A DNA stretch of 64,000 nucleotides from Adiantum capillus-veneris (lineage: Eukaryota > Streptophyta > Polypodiopsida > Polypodiales > Pteridaceae). Below are positions 10,889-24,157 of this stretch, piece by piece; position 1 is the first letter of the stretch, and each line of letters starts with the position of its first letter. The DNA lies in NCBI GenBank assembly GCA_014529385.2, contig CM043942.1, forward strand, positions 55,180,647-55,244,646. The letters are read 5' to 3'. Under the pieces are notes generated by a model, which saw nothing but the letters and a program-made list of their open reading frames with translations, ran no database searches and had not been told where the DNA came from. Position numbers and translations under genes: made by a program.

Positions 10889-12181
10889 ATGTGTGGAGCT
10901 TCACAATGTGGTAGCTTGAAATGCGAGGAATGTATCCTAGAGCGGGTTATAGAGGATAGGGACTATATCCCAGAACCATTTCCTGAAGAAGAGTTAGAGC
11001 CTTTTGGATGGGAACACATCTTGGCTACTCTGGACGTGTGCGCCGTGGAGGATGCTCCCACAACAAAGTTTTGTGATGAAAATGGCTATGATGTCGTTCC
11101 TTATTTTGCAGTGAGTGTAATCCAGGAAAATGAAGAGAACCAGACATCAACAAGCTCTCGAAATAAGGAGCAAACAAAGAAATGTGGAGAATCAAAAGAT
11201 GAAGAAGACGACAAGTTCTATGACTCTGTAGAACACTTCGAGCTTCAAGAAGATCAACGACCCGAGAATCAATGTCATCGCTACACGAATAACGTGCATC
11301 AAAAGTGGATTCCAAACTCCTCGGTGAAGACACAACCACCACAAGCATCCTCATCCATGGCTCCTAATAAGGATGCAAAGAATCACCTAGGAGGAATACA
11401 ACCAGAGAAACGAGCTAACAATGCTCTAATCAATGGGCTAGAAAAGTCCTCCAAGAAACTACCACCCACAAGAAAACAGACGGTAACTTTCCACTACCAG
11501 CCAAAAAATCAAGGGAAAGTACAAGAAGTCAACCTTGCTGAGGATAGTAGCAATAGTGATGAATCTTACGACATCCCCTATCATCAACTCAGGCCATCAC
11601 TATCACCAACCCCTTCAGCAACAACCATGACACGTCAAAAGAACATGACAACAAGTCAAAGCCAAAAATCTCGACAAATCTGGATACCAAAAATCTAGAT
11701 CGGACAAAAACAAATATGGATCAAGAAGACAAAGATCTCTAATGACAAATCACAAGATCCAACACCAAAACAAAAAGAAGGAAAGCGTGCACAAACGGGT
11801 AAGAATATCACAAAGTCGCAAGCTTTCACAACTCAGGTTTGGGCTCCAAAGAAGTTGATTCAAGCACAAAAAAGTCAGGAATTCATTTGGATTCCAAAAC
11901 AACCACAATATCAACTTTCAAAGCTTGAATCCCGTCCCCAACAAAGCGTACAAGGGCTGAAGCAAAGACCACTGTTGACTCACACAACAAAAAGGTGGAT
12001 CCCAAAGAAGTCTCTTCAAACACAAACAAAGCACGCACAAGTATGGGTTCCCAAACGAGCGTCAACAACAAAACAGCCAATAATCACAAAGAAATGGGTC
12101 CCAAAGAAGAACAACAAAACTTATGTCAGTGCATCGCCACTTGAATTCTTACAATTCTTCCTACGATTACAGTACAGTTAG
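10889..12181 (+). pseudogene. W-P-K repeat protein of element B, one in-frame stop
   Basis: A 430-codon frame broken once by TAG at 11696. The N-terminal part has a cysteine-rich patch (CGASQCGSLKCEEC) and an acidic segment. The C-terminal half is basic and repeats a tryptophan motif, roughly aromatic or polar-x-W-[IV]-P-K: QKWIPN, RQIWIPK, KQIWIKK, TQVWAPKK, FIWIPKQ, KRWIPKK, AQVWVPKR and KKWVPKK. I do not recognise the family. Similar W-V-P-K strings occur in some plant retrotransposon polyproteins. The basic repeats suggest RNA or DNA binding, which is inference. Element H has a degraded counterpart at 47884-48454. Confidence 0.6.
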
Positions 12182-12239
12182 AAGAGAGCAAGTCACTTCA
12201 ATCAAGCAACGATACAGGAGCTTCAAAGACCATTACATT

Positions 12240-12520
12240 GCTTAGAATAGGAAGCCTCGCCAACAAATGCCAATAAGCAAATTGCTTATACCCAAATCTT
12301 GCACAACATAAATCTTTTCCATGCATTGACTGTGTATGCATAATAGGGCTACATTACAAGGCCTGCATAGGCACAACTTTTAATTGCCCAAGCACGACAC
12401 ATACCCTTTGCGATACCCTGTCGTAAAGGATGACTCCAAATAGGAAGGGGGGAGGCATTCTGAATGCGGACCTAACATTATGACTATTAGAGGGCAATGT
12501 TTTGTGAGATGCATTGAATT
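12240..12520 (+). promoter_or_regulatory. Conserved noncoding block with palindrome and internal polypurine tract (element B)
   Basis: About 260 bp align closely with 48430-48700 of element H, although the surrounding coding regions are strongly diverged. The block starts with a 17-bp palindrome (arms ATAAGCAA and TTGCTTAT, 12273-12289), then CATGCATTGACTG, GGCCTGCAT and GATACCCTGTCGT. It then has a G-rich purine run AGGAAGGGGGGAGG near 12441-12457 that resembles the element's own 3' polypurine tract, and ends ATTAGAGGGCAATGTT. It sits after the last gag-side ORF and before the cargo region. The purine run could act as a second plus-strand primer, as a central polypurine tract does in some retroelements; that is inference. 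Confidence 0.7.
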
Positions 12521-13680
12521 TTTGCGTTTTATTGTGATAATTTTTTGACAAAATTTAGAGTATATGCCCTCATAGTAGTGTTACACAGGAGTATGGGGAC
12601 AAAATCCATATATGAGCCCCTAGGGACATGTGTATAGTGTACATAGCATTTAGATTTCTATTTGAATGATTTTTTTTCTGTGAAGTTTTTTTAAAGATTT
12701 TCTTTGTTGATTTTATTTTTATTTTTTTAAATCCATAATCCACATGAAGAAAAGACTGACGAGAGGCCTGAGCACTACAAAGAGAAGAAGGTACAAGGAA
12801 ACGATGAAACTTCACGAAGTATGTCTCAGCAGCCACTACAACATCCGAAGAACTTGTCACAAAGCAGTGTCAACATGCAACCGACAAGTCATACAAGTCA
12901 AAGTCGAGTAGCTACGCCACAAAATGAGTGAGGTGTTAGTCCCAAAGCTTCAAGTAATATTCTCTGTGGTCTAAGCGTCTTAGCTATTCTAGGTACTGCT
13001 CAAGCTGGAAGAGTTGAGCATATTTACATTGTTTTGCTCATGCTGGTATAGGTGAGCAAAAGAGTCGAAGTCTAAGTACTTAAGTCTGGTGAAGTGAAGG
13101 AGAAGGTCCAAAAGACACTCACGTACTGAGCACAGTGAGATACGAGTGAAGAAACTTCTACATCGAAAACCCTTCTTGGAAAGGTGGAAGCTATTGATAC
13201 ATCTTTTGATGTCACATGTGCATCTTTTGATGCTACATTTATTCCTCAAAACACCCATCATATCCTTCTTTCACATTGCATGCTTTTGTTGACAAATTTC
13301 TCATATGCATATAGAGTGTCCCATAATTGGCACTTGCATCAGGCACTCTTTCCGTGTTTCACCCAAGCACTCACCTTTCATGAACATGTACTTCACGTTC
13401 AACTGCTCAACTCCAATATGAGCGTATACCAAAGGCATTTTTTTCCCTTTGGGTTTTTTCCCTTTGGTCATCCAGGTTTTAGACCCTAATCTAAAGACAC
13501 CTATCACCATCCTCTTGTACATATTCCTTCTAAATCAACAATAAGGAAATGCTACTCAAATCAATTGACAAATGAATTGGAGCACCAATTTCAGATCATA
13601 GCATACTTCTCCTCAATGGCGAGTCGAAGAATGGCCTACAATGACAAAGCTGCAGACAACACTAACAACATGATTGCACA
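12521..13680 (+). other. Noncoding 3' region of element B
   Basis: No recognisable protein. The first part (to about 12760) still aligns with H, sharing ATATGCCCTC and GAGCCCCTAGGGA. The rest is AT-rich with short spurious frames. It includes a T/C-rich repeat TTTTTTCCCTTTGGG near 13438-13470. Confidence 0.5.
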
Positions 13681-13942
13681 AGAACAAAGAAGTTACCAAT
13701 GAAGAAGAGCAGACACAAAAGTAATCAGAGGATCTCAAAAGATGAATGGTTACGATGATAGATGTCCACTCTAATGGATCATAGTTCTTGTTGTGGTTTG
13801 ACAAATATACAAGCAGTGCAACAGATGAAGCCAAAACAATTGCAAAGTGTTGACCGATGGGTCAACAAAACAACATAACTCAAGAACAAAGAAGTCCTCA
13901 ATGACAAAGAGTAGACATAAGGGTAATCAGAGGATCTCAAAA
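13681..13942 (+). repeat. 60-bp direct duplication flanking a copy of the LTR start (element B)
   Basis: AGAACAAAGAAGT..GAGGATCTCAAAAG occurs at 13681-13741 and again, diverged, at 13883-13942. Immediately before the second copy, 13848-13884 repeats the first 37 bp of the LTR, including the TGTTGACC..GGTCAACA stem. The helicase fragment begins directly after the second copy. This looks like the scar of template switching between element transcripts and a helicase mRNA during reverse transcription. Confidence 0.75.
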
Positions 13943-15489
<1,547 letters not shown>

Positions 15490-15503
15490 TTGAATGAAAC
15501 TAG

Positions 15504-15887
15504 TGTTGAGATAAGCTTGTAACTTGTACTCATGGTGAGAACCTTAAGACAAGAATGCACCATTTATGTGTGTAGTCACATTTTTCCTATGGAATCTGTA
15601 AGCCTCACACATGCTACACAATTATAGTCACATGCTATTTGGTGTAGCCCACATGGTACTTGACCTTTTTTCCACATGTGGTGCATATCACTTTTCATCA
15701 TTTACTGCCACCTTCTATTTTGAGCATATATAAGGCCACCATACTTAACTTGCAATTCTCTCTCTCATTCTAATCAATCAAGCAAGTTTATTTTACATTG
15801 CATATTCTCTCTAATACTTATTGCTAGTTGTTATGAATCTCTTATTATGATGAATGCCTCGCTGTTCTATCCACCATAGATATTACA
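15504..15887 (+). repeat. 5' LTR of element C
   Basis: Starts TGTTGAGATAAGC and ends ATATTACA. It contains GCATATATAAGGCCACC, with a TATA box near 15726-15735, upstream of a CTCTCTCTCATTC stretch. It matches the split 3' copy along its whole length. The end could be 15887 or 15889 because the sequence reads ACACA before the primer site. Confidence 0.88.
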
Positions 15888-15889
15888 CA

Positions 15890-15901
15890 TGGTATCAGAG
15901 C
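15890..15901 (+). promoter_or_regulatory. Primer binding site, tRNA-Met type (element C)
   Basis: TGGTATCAGAGC, the exact complement of the initiator tRNA-Met 3' end, immediately after the LTR. It sets the plus orientation. Confidence 0.95.
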
Positions 15902-15958
15902 TAATGAATAATTAGAATTTTTTAATTGTATCCATTAGACCTCTATGCTAGATTTATT

Positions 15959-15960
<2 letters not shown>

Positions 15961-15998
<38 letters not shown>
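15961..15998. repeat. (TC)19 microsatellite
   Basis: 38 bases of uninterrupted TC dinucleotide inside element C, likely replication slippage on a pyrimidine-rich stretch. Confidence 0.98.
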
Positions 15999-17281
15999 AG
16001 CACTCAATTGATTCATATCTCTTTAGAAATGCAGCTAATTAATCTCAAGCCTAAGTATCTCTCTCTTTGGATTTGGGCAAGTCTATATGGCTACTCCCCT
16101 AGCCAATGTTTAGGGATAATAAGATTGAGCATTAAAATTTGTGTGATTTTTCTCTTTATTAAAACTTTCTTGATTATGTTTTGTTTCTTGCTCTTCTCGC
16201 TTTCTCCAAGCCGAGTTACCCCACTTGATTGTACTATTGAAATGCATTTGTGTGTATAAGCGATTTCCAAATGTTTCAAATGCGCAAATTTATGTCTCAT
16301 TTGGACCAAGCATTGAACAAGGAAATCTTATTAATTTTTTCATACATTTTTATGCTTGATTTCTTTACTTAACCGTGCTCATAAATCTTTGCTTTGTGTG
16401 TGTATGCTTGTTTGTTTGTTCCCCTCTTTGTTTTATTTATTTGCTAAACACTGCTCATAAACCTTTGGTTTGTGTGTGTGTGTGTGTTTCCCCTGTTTTC
16501 TTTTTGAAAGTGTGTAGATGCATGGCTTAAAAGCAAATGAACATTTTCTTTTGTAATGTTGTTTGAAATTCAACTACCCTTTTGCAATATACCAAGCTTG
16601 AAGGTTTTTTACTTTGAAATCAATCTCATTCAAAGCACCCCTTCCCATTGAAACCTTTTGGCACCTTTTGGCTTTCAATTTAAAAGTCAAATTATCCAAG
16701 CCCATGCTCTTGTGCCATCAACAACTCCAACACATTAGCATCAAGAACCGTGAACAAAGTTTGCTACTTCCATGGCAAAGTCTCCATAAGCCTAAGCACA
16801 AAGCAATGTATGTCTTATCCAATCCAAAAATTACCCAAGTAGCCCCAAGCCAACAGATTTGCATGAGCTTATTTCCACATTTTGTATAAACCTATTGCAT
16901 CCATCTTTTCATATACACAAGCACTACATCCACCAAGGTGTGCCTTCACCACAACGAGAAGTAGATATGCACCAACCCAGTTCAAAAAACCAAGTGCACC
17001 CACATATACATCAACATTAGAATCCTCCAAATTCCCAAAAATCAAGGAAGGTAATGCATAGAAGGAGGCTCATAGTTCCCTAAAGAAAGTGATGACTTGC
17101 ATCTGTAAGTGTTTAAACACTTCCTCAAACCATATACTTTGTAGGTAAGACCTACACTATTTTTCTTGCATCAGATTTGATCTTTATGAGCCCTATATAG
17201 TTACTCCTTAATGTAACCTGTATTAGACTCTTTTATCAAAATCCATGCTATATCATGTAAGCTTCAGATTATGAGGGCGTT
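15999..17281 (+). other. Interior of element C, no recognisable coding region
   Basis: Short frames only (for example 16614-16889) with no retroelement or host protein similarity that I recognise. A (GT)-rich run lies near 16473-16489. The interior ends with a weak purine run, ATGAGGG, before the 3' LTR at 17282. Confidence 0.6.
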
Positions 17282-17412
17282 TGTTGAGGTAATCCTATAG
17301 CTTGCACTCATGATGAGAACAAACCCTTAAGCCAAGCATGCACCATTTATGTGTATAGTCACATTTTTCATAAGGACCCTATAAGCCTCACATGTGCCTA
17401 TTTGGTATAGCC
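17282..17412 (+). repeat. 3' LTR of element C, left piece
   Basis: TGTTGAGGTAATCC..GGTATAGCC aligns with the first third of the 5' LTR and stops exactly at the TAGCC (17408-17412) that is the left target copy of element D. The right piece continues at 24158. Confidence 0.9.
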
Positions 17413-17902
17413 TACTATAGTTGGTGGGTACACGAAGAACCTAAAAAACACACAAATATCATGCTACAAATGATAAAATCAATAGGTTCGCATACTTGGT
17501 GAGTCGCACATACGCACAATTGAGAAACAATACACGATCTGAGAGAGATAGAAAAGGAAAGAAAGAATGAGATCACATTAATGTGCACCTCCTATAGACG
17601 AATGCTACACAGGCACAGTGAGAGAGGAGAGGTCAAAAGAGAAAAGGGCACAAACACTGGGTGCAATCTCCCCCCATACAAGAGTGAGCAGTTTTCTCTT
17701 GCACATATTTACTTATAGATTTTTTGCATGCTCAAAATGATTACAAATTGTTCATCCGAACATAAAGTGACCATTGCTCATAAAAAGCACTTTAATAATG
17801 AAATATCCATAAAGTTGCTATCCTTTTGCATAGTGCATAGTTCACTTATGCTTTTATTGCATGACAATTGTAATAAATAACTATTTATCGATTTCCATTA
17901 CA
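17413..17902 (-). repeat. 3' LTR of element D (left end on the plus strand)
   Basis: 490 bp aligned to 23675-24152. It starts TACTATAGTTGG where the other copy has TGTTGTAGTC, so the terminal TG has decayed to TA by transition, and ends CATTACA. Shared landmarks are CACAATTGAGAAA, GCAATCTCCCCCC and TTTAATAATGAAATATCC. Confidence 0.9.
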
Positions 17903-18597
17903 TACCTTTCCGTTAGGAAGCGACCACCTTTAGTTGCTAAGTAAGGAATCTGCAAGCACCATATTAGAGAGTTTGAGACTTTAGAGCCAATTTGAAAATC
18001 ACCGATGTCTTAAAGATTTGGCCATATGGACAAATCTCAAACTTTTTTTAAAGGCCAACTCCTTCTATAAGATAGTACTTGAAAATCTCTTTTGAGCCAT
18101 GATCTCAAAGCTTTGGCCATGTGTTCAAATCTTAAGCTCCTTTTGAAAGTGATTATTGGAAAATTTCCAAATTCACTAATATGGTGTTGGCCAGCAGCAA
18201 ATCATACTTCAAAAATAATGGTTAAAATTATGTATAAAAAATATCATGGAACAAAATAAAAAGCCATAAACTGAAACAAATGAATTTGCTTATGCCTACC
18301 GTCATCCACATGCTGTATATTATAATGTCCCATACCACGAGAATAGACAGTATATGTCATATGTCTGAATGTATGTAGATATCATTCGTCACAACCATTG
18401 TTACATAATCAAATTTCATTAATTCAATGTATACTATTGAAATCATATGATCATAAACCAAATTCAAAAATCCAACTCCAACTCCAACTCCAACACCAAA
18501 TCCAAATCCAAATCACGTTCATTATATACCTGGGTAACAAAATCATACTAGGGCCAGTGGTGGACAATCACTGCAACATGATTTTGTAATCAATGTT

Positions 18598-18861
18598 CCC
18601 TAAATCAACGAATCAATACTAATCAAGCGTGCTACCTAAATCAGTGAATATGCACTTGTGCTACCTAAACCGACAAATTTGCACTAGTAATGTTTAAGCT
18701 AGAGAATCTATTGTTTGCTGGTATGCTGCCTAAATAAGCAAATCTGCACTCATGCTACCTAAATCGATGGATCTACACGGATAATTGGTGTTGCCTAAAT
18801 TGGACAATCTACACTAAGATGAACATTTACACACTGCCTAAATGCAAATATGTGTGCACAC
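18598..18861. repeat. Degenerate minisatellite, about 29-36-bp unit, eight copies
   Basis: Units of the form GCTACCTAAATCGACAAAT + CTGCACTTGT repeat imperfectly with the anchor CTxCCTAAAT; anchors lie near 18598, 18631, 18660, 18725, 18754, 18790 and 18834. Related units in the opposite orientation lie at 24530-24790, outside element D. No coding potential. Confidence 0.75.
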
Positions 18862-19420
18862 GACCAATGGACTAAGCAAGGCATAAAAGACAAAACATTG
18901 ACTACCTTTTTGTCATCAAATTGGAGTATATTTTATTTGACATCACCTTAGCTCATGTGAGTAGCTTTTAAAGTTGTCTGGTGGTATTCTCCATTGTTGT
19001 AAAAGTCCAAAACTACCTGAGTGTAGCTCCTTAGGTATATCTACAACAAAATCACTTAAAACAAGTAAACAAAGTGAGCATTTATCAAACGAGTAAAATA
19101 AATTGAGGATTGTTGTATAAGAAGACGTTTTAAGAGGTGGTGCATAATGTTGTGCTAAGTGACTACGTAAAAGAAAAACCAAAAAAAGAAGAGAACTTAC
19201 CTTGTTTTTGTTCAACCTAGTCACAAATTATCCCACTCATTAGTGAGAATGATCTTGTATGATGTATAGACTTATAACGATCATTAAACTAGCACATGTA
19301 AGAGGTTTTTGAAGCCTGAGGTTTGGTATAGTTTGTCGTGCTTAGCTCTTTTATAATATGCATTTTTTGAGTAGGAAAACAAGTTTTGACAATGATTCTA
19401 AGTTACTTCAACTCATGTGT

Positions 19421-20570
19421 TTAGATATACATGATGGCAATAAGAATCTTGATCACCATGCATCCTACACTCCATATATCTACATGACGTACATAATTGT
19501 CTCCTATTATAACTTTTGGTGCCATCCAAAAAATAGACTCTTTGATGGATTTGCAAGCATCAGTTATTGTGTCCTCATGAAATGTTTTAGATACTCCAAA
19601 GGCAGCCAATTTCACAAAAACATTAGAATCAACAAGCATGTTTCCAGCTTTGATATCTCTATGAAAACTTTTTTTCTTATGAAGATACTCAAGACCAAGA
19701 AGTAATTGTGTTTTGTAGACAGGAACAAGAGACTCACTAAATGTGCCAAATCTTTCTAGCATGCTTTGAATAGATCCGCTAAAAAACATCGTCCAAAAAT
19801 ATATAAAGAACACTGCCTCTTCATCTTTGTCCATATCTATGTAACCAACAATATGTTTGTGTCTTATCTCTTTATATAACGAGATTTCTCTTTCTAGACA
19901 AGTCATGTAAAAAGCTTTCTCTTCATCATTAGTCATGTTTTGAAACTTCAAATGTTTCATTGGCATAAGCTCTCCAATGGATTGATTGATGCCACAAAAC
20001 AACGGTCTCTAGATGCTGCAAGAGCTGCAAGTATCAAGGGAGCCTTTGCATGTCTATCCCATCACCACAAACATCAAAACCACACTTGAGGACCTGATGC
20101 ATGCTTTGAGCTTCTTGTGATGCAATGGCCTCTTCTCATAGTCTACCAATTGCCAATGGTGGCAACTGAGCAGAGCCACTTGACGTTCCTGATGCATTAG
20201 TGAGATATCTCATGTCATTGTGCGAGGCATCTGGATAGCCAAGTGATGAGCTGGATGTGGAAGAGTAAAATGTTGAGAGGAGATTTTGATTGCCCCCTAG
20301 AGGAAATGAACATGCCATCAAAGCATTGTTGAGAGATCTTTCTAATGTTTTGGTCATTGCATCTAATGACTAAGCATGATTCAGTGGAGACAAAGTCCAC
20401 TTTTGTGCTCTAGTGTGTGGCCTTTGAGCTTCAAAAGAGACTTCTCTAATTGTCTCTTGTTAATTAAGTGTTGAGGCACGGGCAGGAGATGTTGGCCTGC
20501 CATGCCATGCTAGAGGGGAGCCCAAACCTTTAGCCATTGAGCTTGGACTCTTTGCCGCATTTGAATCAGA
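19421..20570 (-). pseudogene. Captured MAP-kinase-kinase-kinase fragment
   Basis: The 193-codon minus-strand frame 20002-19421 matches the MEKK/ANP-type kinase domain: IRHKHIVGYIDMDKDE, SGSIQSMLERFGTFSES, LLGLEYLHKK, then FHRDIKAGNML with an intact catalytic HRD, FVKLAAFGVSKTF, SIKESIFWMAPKVIIGDNY and DIWSVGCMVIKIL. The Mg-binding DFG is AFG and APE is APK, so catalysis is lost. The glycine-rich loop and N-lobe start are frameshifted near 20003-20060. Upstream frames (20136-20357 and about 20460-20570) read serine-rich sequence such as SSSSLGYPDASHNDMRYL and KSPSSMAKGLGSPLAWHG, plausible for a MAP3K N-terminal region. No intron interrupts the kinase part, consistent with capture from mRNA. 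It lies in the sense direction of element D. Confidence 0.9.
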
Positions 20571-23500
20571 GACATTTTTGTCCTTGTCTAATAAATGCTG
20601 CATGATCTTGAGTAAAAGACTTCACAATCAGCTCACATACATCATCTTCTCCTCTAAGAAAATCTAGGCAAAGGAAATACCTCAACTCTATTTGAGCTCA
20701 TTTTTCACGGGCAAGTTCCTTCAATTTACAACCTCAAAACCTATCAATATAGATTTCAGATTTATCCTTCAATGTAATCAAAACCACAAAATCAAACATT
20801 GTGTATATGTAACCTGGCTTTATTAGTTATTGTCAAAAGCCCTTTTATCAATAACTCAATTATTAAATTACCTAGCTTATGAATTATTAGGCAACTTAGA
20901 AAACAATAGCCTCTTTTTTACCTTGAAACCATATAGTTTACACTTGCATCATGAGAAACCTTCAAGATGCATGAGTATAGGATGTTTACAAATCATTTTC
21001 CCAGCTTGTGCATACGGTGGAGGCAAGAGGCAAAAAGGGGATGGCTAAAAGAGGGGCATATGAGAGGTTGGTCAGTCAAGAGAATATATCCAAGTATAAG
21101 TGGGAGTTGAGCATTGGACATAGTTTAAAAATTTGACGTGATAGATAAGTGTGGTTAAGGAGGACGGGTTAATGTCCCATTCATAGATTTGACAACACTA
21201 ATCCTAATAATAATAGAGAATGCTTAAGAACACAAAATGACAAAATTGGTCAAGTTCTCAATGTAGCATCAAGGTACATTTTCTGTGAGCATAGAAATGA
21301 TCTCAATATATAGGAGAAGAAAAGTGGTAGGTTGAGTGACATCATCAATGAGGTGCGAGAGATCATTCAAAATTAACCAAAGAGGAGAGTACTAGTTGAA
21401 AACTCATGTACACCCTTTTGGGGCTGTTTTGGCCTATCTATTGGCTCCATTATGCATGAAAGGTGCTAGAAAGGTCCATGGGTCATGCATACATATGTGG
21501 GAATCATTTTGGATATGTAATCATGCATGTGGACTAAGGGAGAGTTTACTAGGGGCATAAGTTAGGTTTGCCCCATCATGAAGCTTTAATGCATAAAACG
21601 CTAATCACGACTAGTGAGCAATGAGGTGGAAGGCCTCATGGTGTGTAAACCACACCCTACCATCCCATAAGGAATTAGACACATTACATTGTAAACAATC
21701 TGATCTCTCATTTTCATAGGATCTCAAGAAGGTGTCTCCTCATAAATGTTATACACCTAAAGAATTTTTAGTTGGATCAATATACTTGCTCATCATTAGA
21801 TTGCGCTAATCATTTCAACTATTGCAATAGGAATGGAAGAAAAAGATGAATTTTGAAAGAAGAGACCAACTTTACTTCAATGTTTTTCAACTCTTGGGTC
21901 TGTTCTATCTTGCTTGTATTGCTTTGCATTCTCGGAGAAAAATGCTATGCGTATAAAATCTTGTCATCATTTGGTTATGCAATCAAAAAACATTAGAAGC
22001 AGATGCTATGTGCAAATGCATGCAAAGTAGAATCAAGAAAATGGATAAGTAGGGCATTTAGGCATCTTTGCACATGTAAATTTATATTTGTGATAGCAGG
22101 ACAAGCCACAAATTTCCTATTATATGGTAGTTTGCAATTGTTGCCCTTCCATCAAACAACTTGCACTTGTCTAAAATCTCAAGCAACAGATGTAGCCCTC
22201 CTATGCGCATGTGTAAGGCCATCGCTTTCTTAAAATGATGATGATGGTCAAAAAGACCCGCATTTCCTCACACTGCAAGGGTCGTAGCTATCTATTGTTT
22301 TTTTCCCGTCTCTCTCCACCATGATCATCAGCACACCCACAACGTAGAGAAAAACCAGGTTTATGTGTGTGCCAGTCATACGGTGATATCATGTGGAAAA
22401 TGGGGCGCAAAGCAGTGCAAGTGCTACTGGGTAGGCAACTGGAGTCAAAGGAGAGTTGGTAGAAAGAAGAGAGAGCGAGAGATATATATAGAGGCAATTC
22501 TTTTTCTTTTGCATGAGTGCTTAGCGACCCTTTTTTATTAAACTGATAGTCATTGTCTTTGGGATAACGGCTGAGCAAAAGGTTGGCATGCCTAATTTTA
22601 GCAGGCTACGAACTCACGAGCTCAAACCGCTCTTTGTTGTTGTCAATTTCTTGCCTACCACCACAAACGTTTTTGTTTGCATGGGTGGAATGGGTGGTGG
22701 CTACATGGGTATGTGCCTCCCATGCACATTGTCGGGCTATTGCCGCTATTGTGTTGACGACTATGGAGCTAACAAAAACCACCGCCGAATAAGGCCCACC
22801 CTACTATCACTGTCAAACAATAAAGATGTCCATTGTGGGGTGGTCAAAGAGTGCATTGGTTTGATGCTACTACAACCTTGGTAATGGTTGCCCCTTACCT
22901 TACTAGAGCACGATAATGCTGGCCCCTTAGTCTATTACTCCATCATGCCTACTCCGCTTCATATGTTGAGTTTGCCGAGTGATGGGTTTTATCAAGATGC
23001 TACACAGGTCCTTCAAATTTTGAGACTTTGTAGTCACTTGGGGTTGTTTCCCATATCCATTAGATCTTTAATGAAACTCATTCAAAACAATTCTTGAGGT
23101 CTCTTAGGATTGTGTCTACAATGTTAAATTTTCTCCAATTCTTCTTCTACCATCCTTCTTCTTACATCTCACCATGCCTTCTTCTTCTACTTCTCTTGGA
23201 ATTGGTCTCTTGGGAGCCAAGGTAAGGATTAACTAAGCCTCCGTTGATATGAAGAACTTCTTCTTGTACTATACACATCCTCAATCTAATGACATATTCT
23301 TCTTAATCATATCTAGCCTCATGTCCATCTTACCACTGTTTTAACAAGCTATATCAATATCTATCGAGCGCTAACTGAGGTATTAGCAATAATTAGATTT
23401 TACTCAATATATAAAATATCATAATTTTTATATCCTATTAGGATAACTTTCACTGATTACAAATTAATGAAGGATTAAACATTGAGGCATCCAAAGATTT

Positions 23501-23659
23501 ACAAGAAATAGGTAACATGAAAGAGGAATAAAACAAAAATATTTAAATTAACCAAAAAATAATTATGTAAGTGCACTCAGCTCTAGTGCATAATTATATC
23601 CTTGTTCAAATGCCAATTTTCGATCTCTTTGATCGATTGTTAACAAGATCGTAGCCTTG
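20571..23659 (-). other. Interior of element D without recognisable genes
   Basis: AT-rich sequence with only short frames on both strands. Minus-strand 20600-20690 may extend the captured MAP3K region but is broken by stops. Frames at 22583-22884 and 22288-22578 showed no family resemblance. No gag, protease or polymerase motif was found. Confidence 0.55.
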
Positions 23660-23673
23660 TTGCTTTGATACCA
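23660..23673 (-). promoter_or_regulatory. Primer binding site of element D
   Basis: The minus strand reads TGGTATCAAAGCAA, one base from the initiator tRNA-Met complement TGGTATCAGAGC. It is separated by one base from the LTR at 23675 and sets the minus orientation of D. Confidence 0.88.
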
Positions 23674-23674
23674 C

Positions 23675-24152
23675 TGTTGTAGTCAAGTGCACAGAGGGCC
23701 TGCAAAATACACAAATAGCATGTTGCAGACAATTGAATCAACATATCTGCATACTTGGCAAAATGCACATATGTACAATTGAGAAATAGTACACGATTTG
23801 AGAGAGAGAGAGAGAAGTAGGAGAGCACATGCAGGCACATCTCCGATAGCGGAGTGCTACACAGGCACGTTGAGAGAGGAGATGTGAGAAGAGAAAGAAG
23901 ACACAGACATTGGGTGCAATCCCCCCCCCCCGGTGCAAGAGTGAGCATTTTCCTCTTGCACATATTTACTTACAAATTTCTTGAATGCTTAAAATGATTA
24001 CAAATTGTCTGCCCACACATAAAGTGACCATAGCTCATAAAGAGCACTTTAATAATGAAATATCCATAAACTTGTTATCCTTTTGCATAGTCCATAATTC
24101 ACTTATTCTTTTGCCACCTCCAATAAATAATTATCTATAAATTTTCATTACA
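23675..24152 (-). repeat. 5' LTR of element D (right end on the plus strand)
   Basis: 478 bp, TGTTGTAGTCAAG..TTTCATTACA, followed by the TAGCC target duplication. It contains a (GA) run near 23801-23815 and a run of ten C at about 23922-23931 that is a likely slippage site (shorter in the other LTR). Confidence 0.92.
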
Positions 24153-24157
24153 TAGCC

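Larger units (their letters stand above)
17413..24152 (-). mobile_element. Element D: 6.7-kb non-autonomous LTR element carrying a MAP3K fragment
   Basis: LTRs at 17413-17902 and 23675-24152, flanked by the 5-bp duplication TAGCC (17408-17412 and 24153-24157). A tRNA-Met-like primer site is read on the minus strand next to the right LTR, so the element points left. The interior has no gag or pol. It holds a decayed protein-kinase fragment in the sense direction of the element, plus a minisatellite. The LTRs resemble that of the Gypsy element I (57622-57995) over much of their length, so an I-type element is the likely helper. Insertion into C dates D as younger than C. Confidence 0.92.

Noticed and set aside
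18943-19224. C-terminal exon of the captured MAP3K
   Set aside because: A segment DIPKELHSGSFGLLQ follows an AG that could be an acceptor, but it does not match the expected kinase C-lobe, and an intron would conflict with capture from mRNA.
22583-22884. Gly/Met/Cys-rich frame inside element D as a possible gene fragment
   Set aside because: No recognisable domain, a common composition artefact, and no homologous copy in the window.
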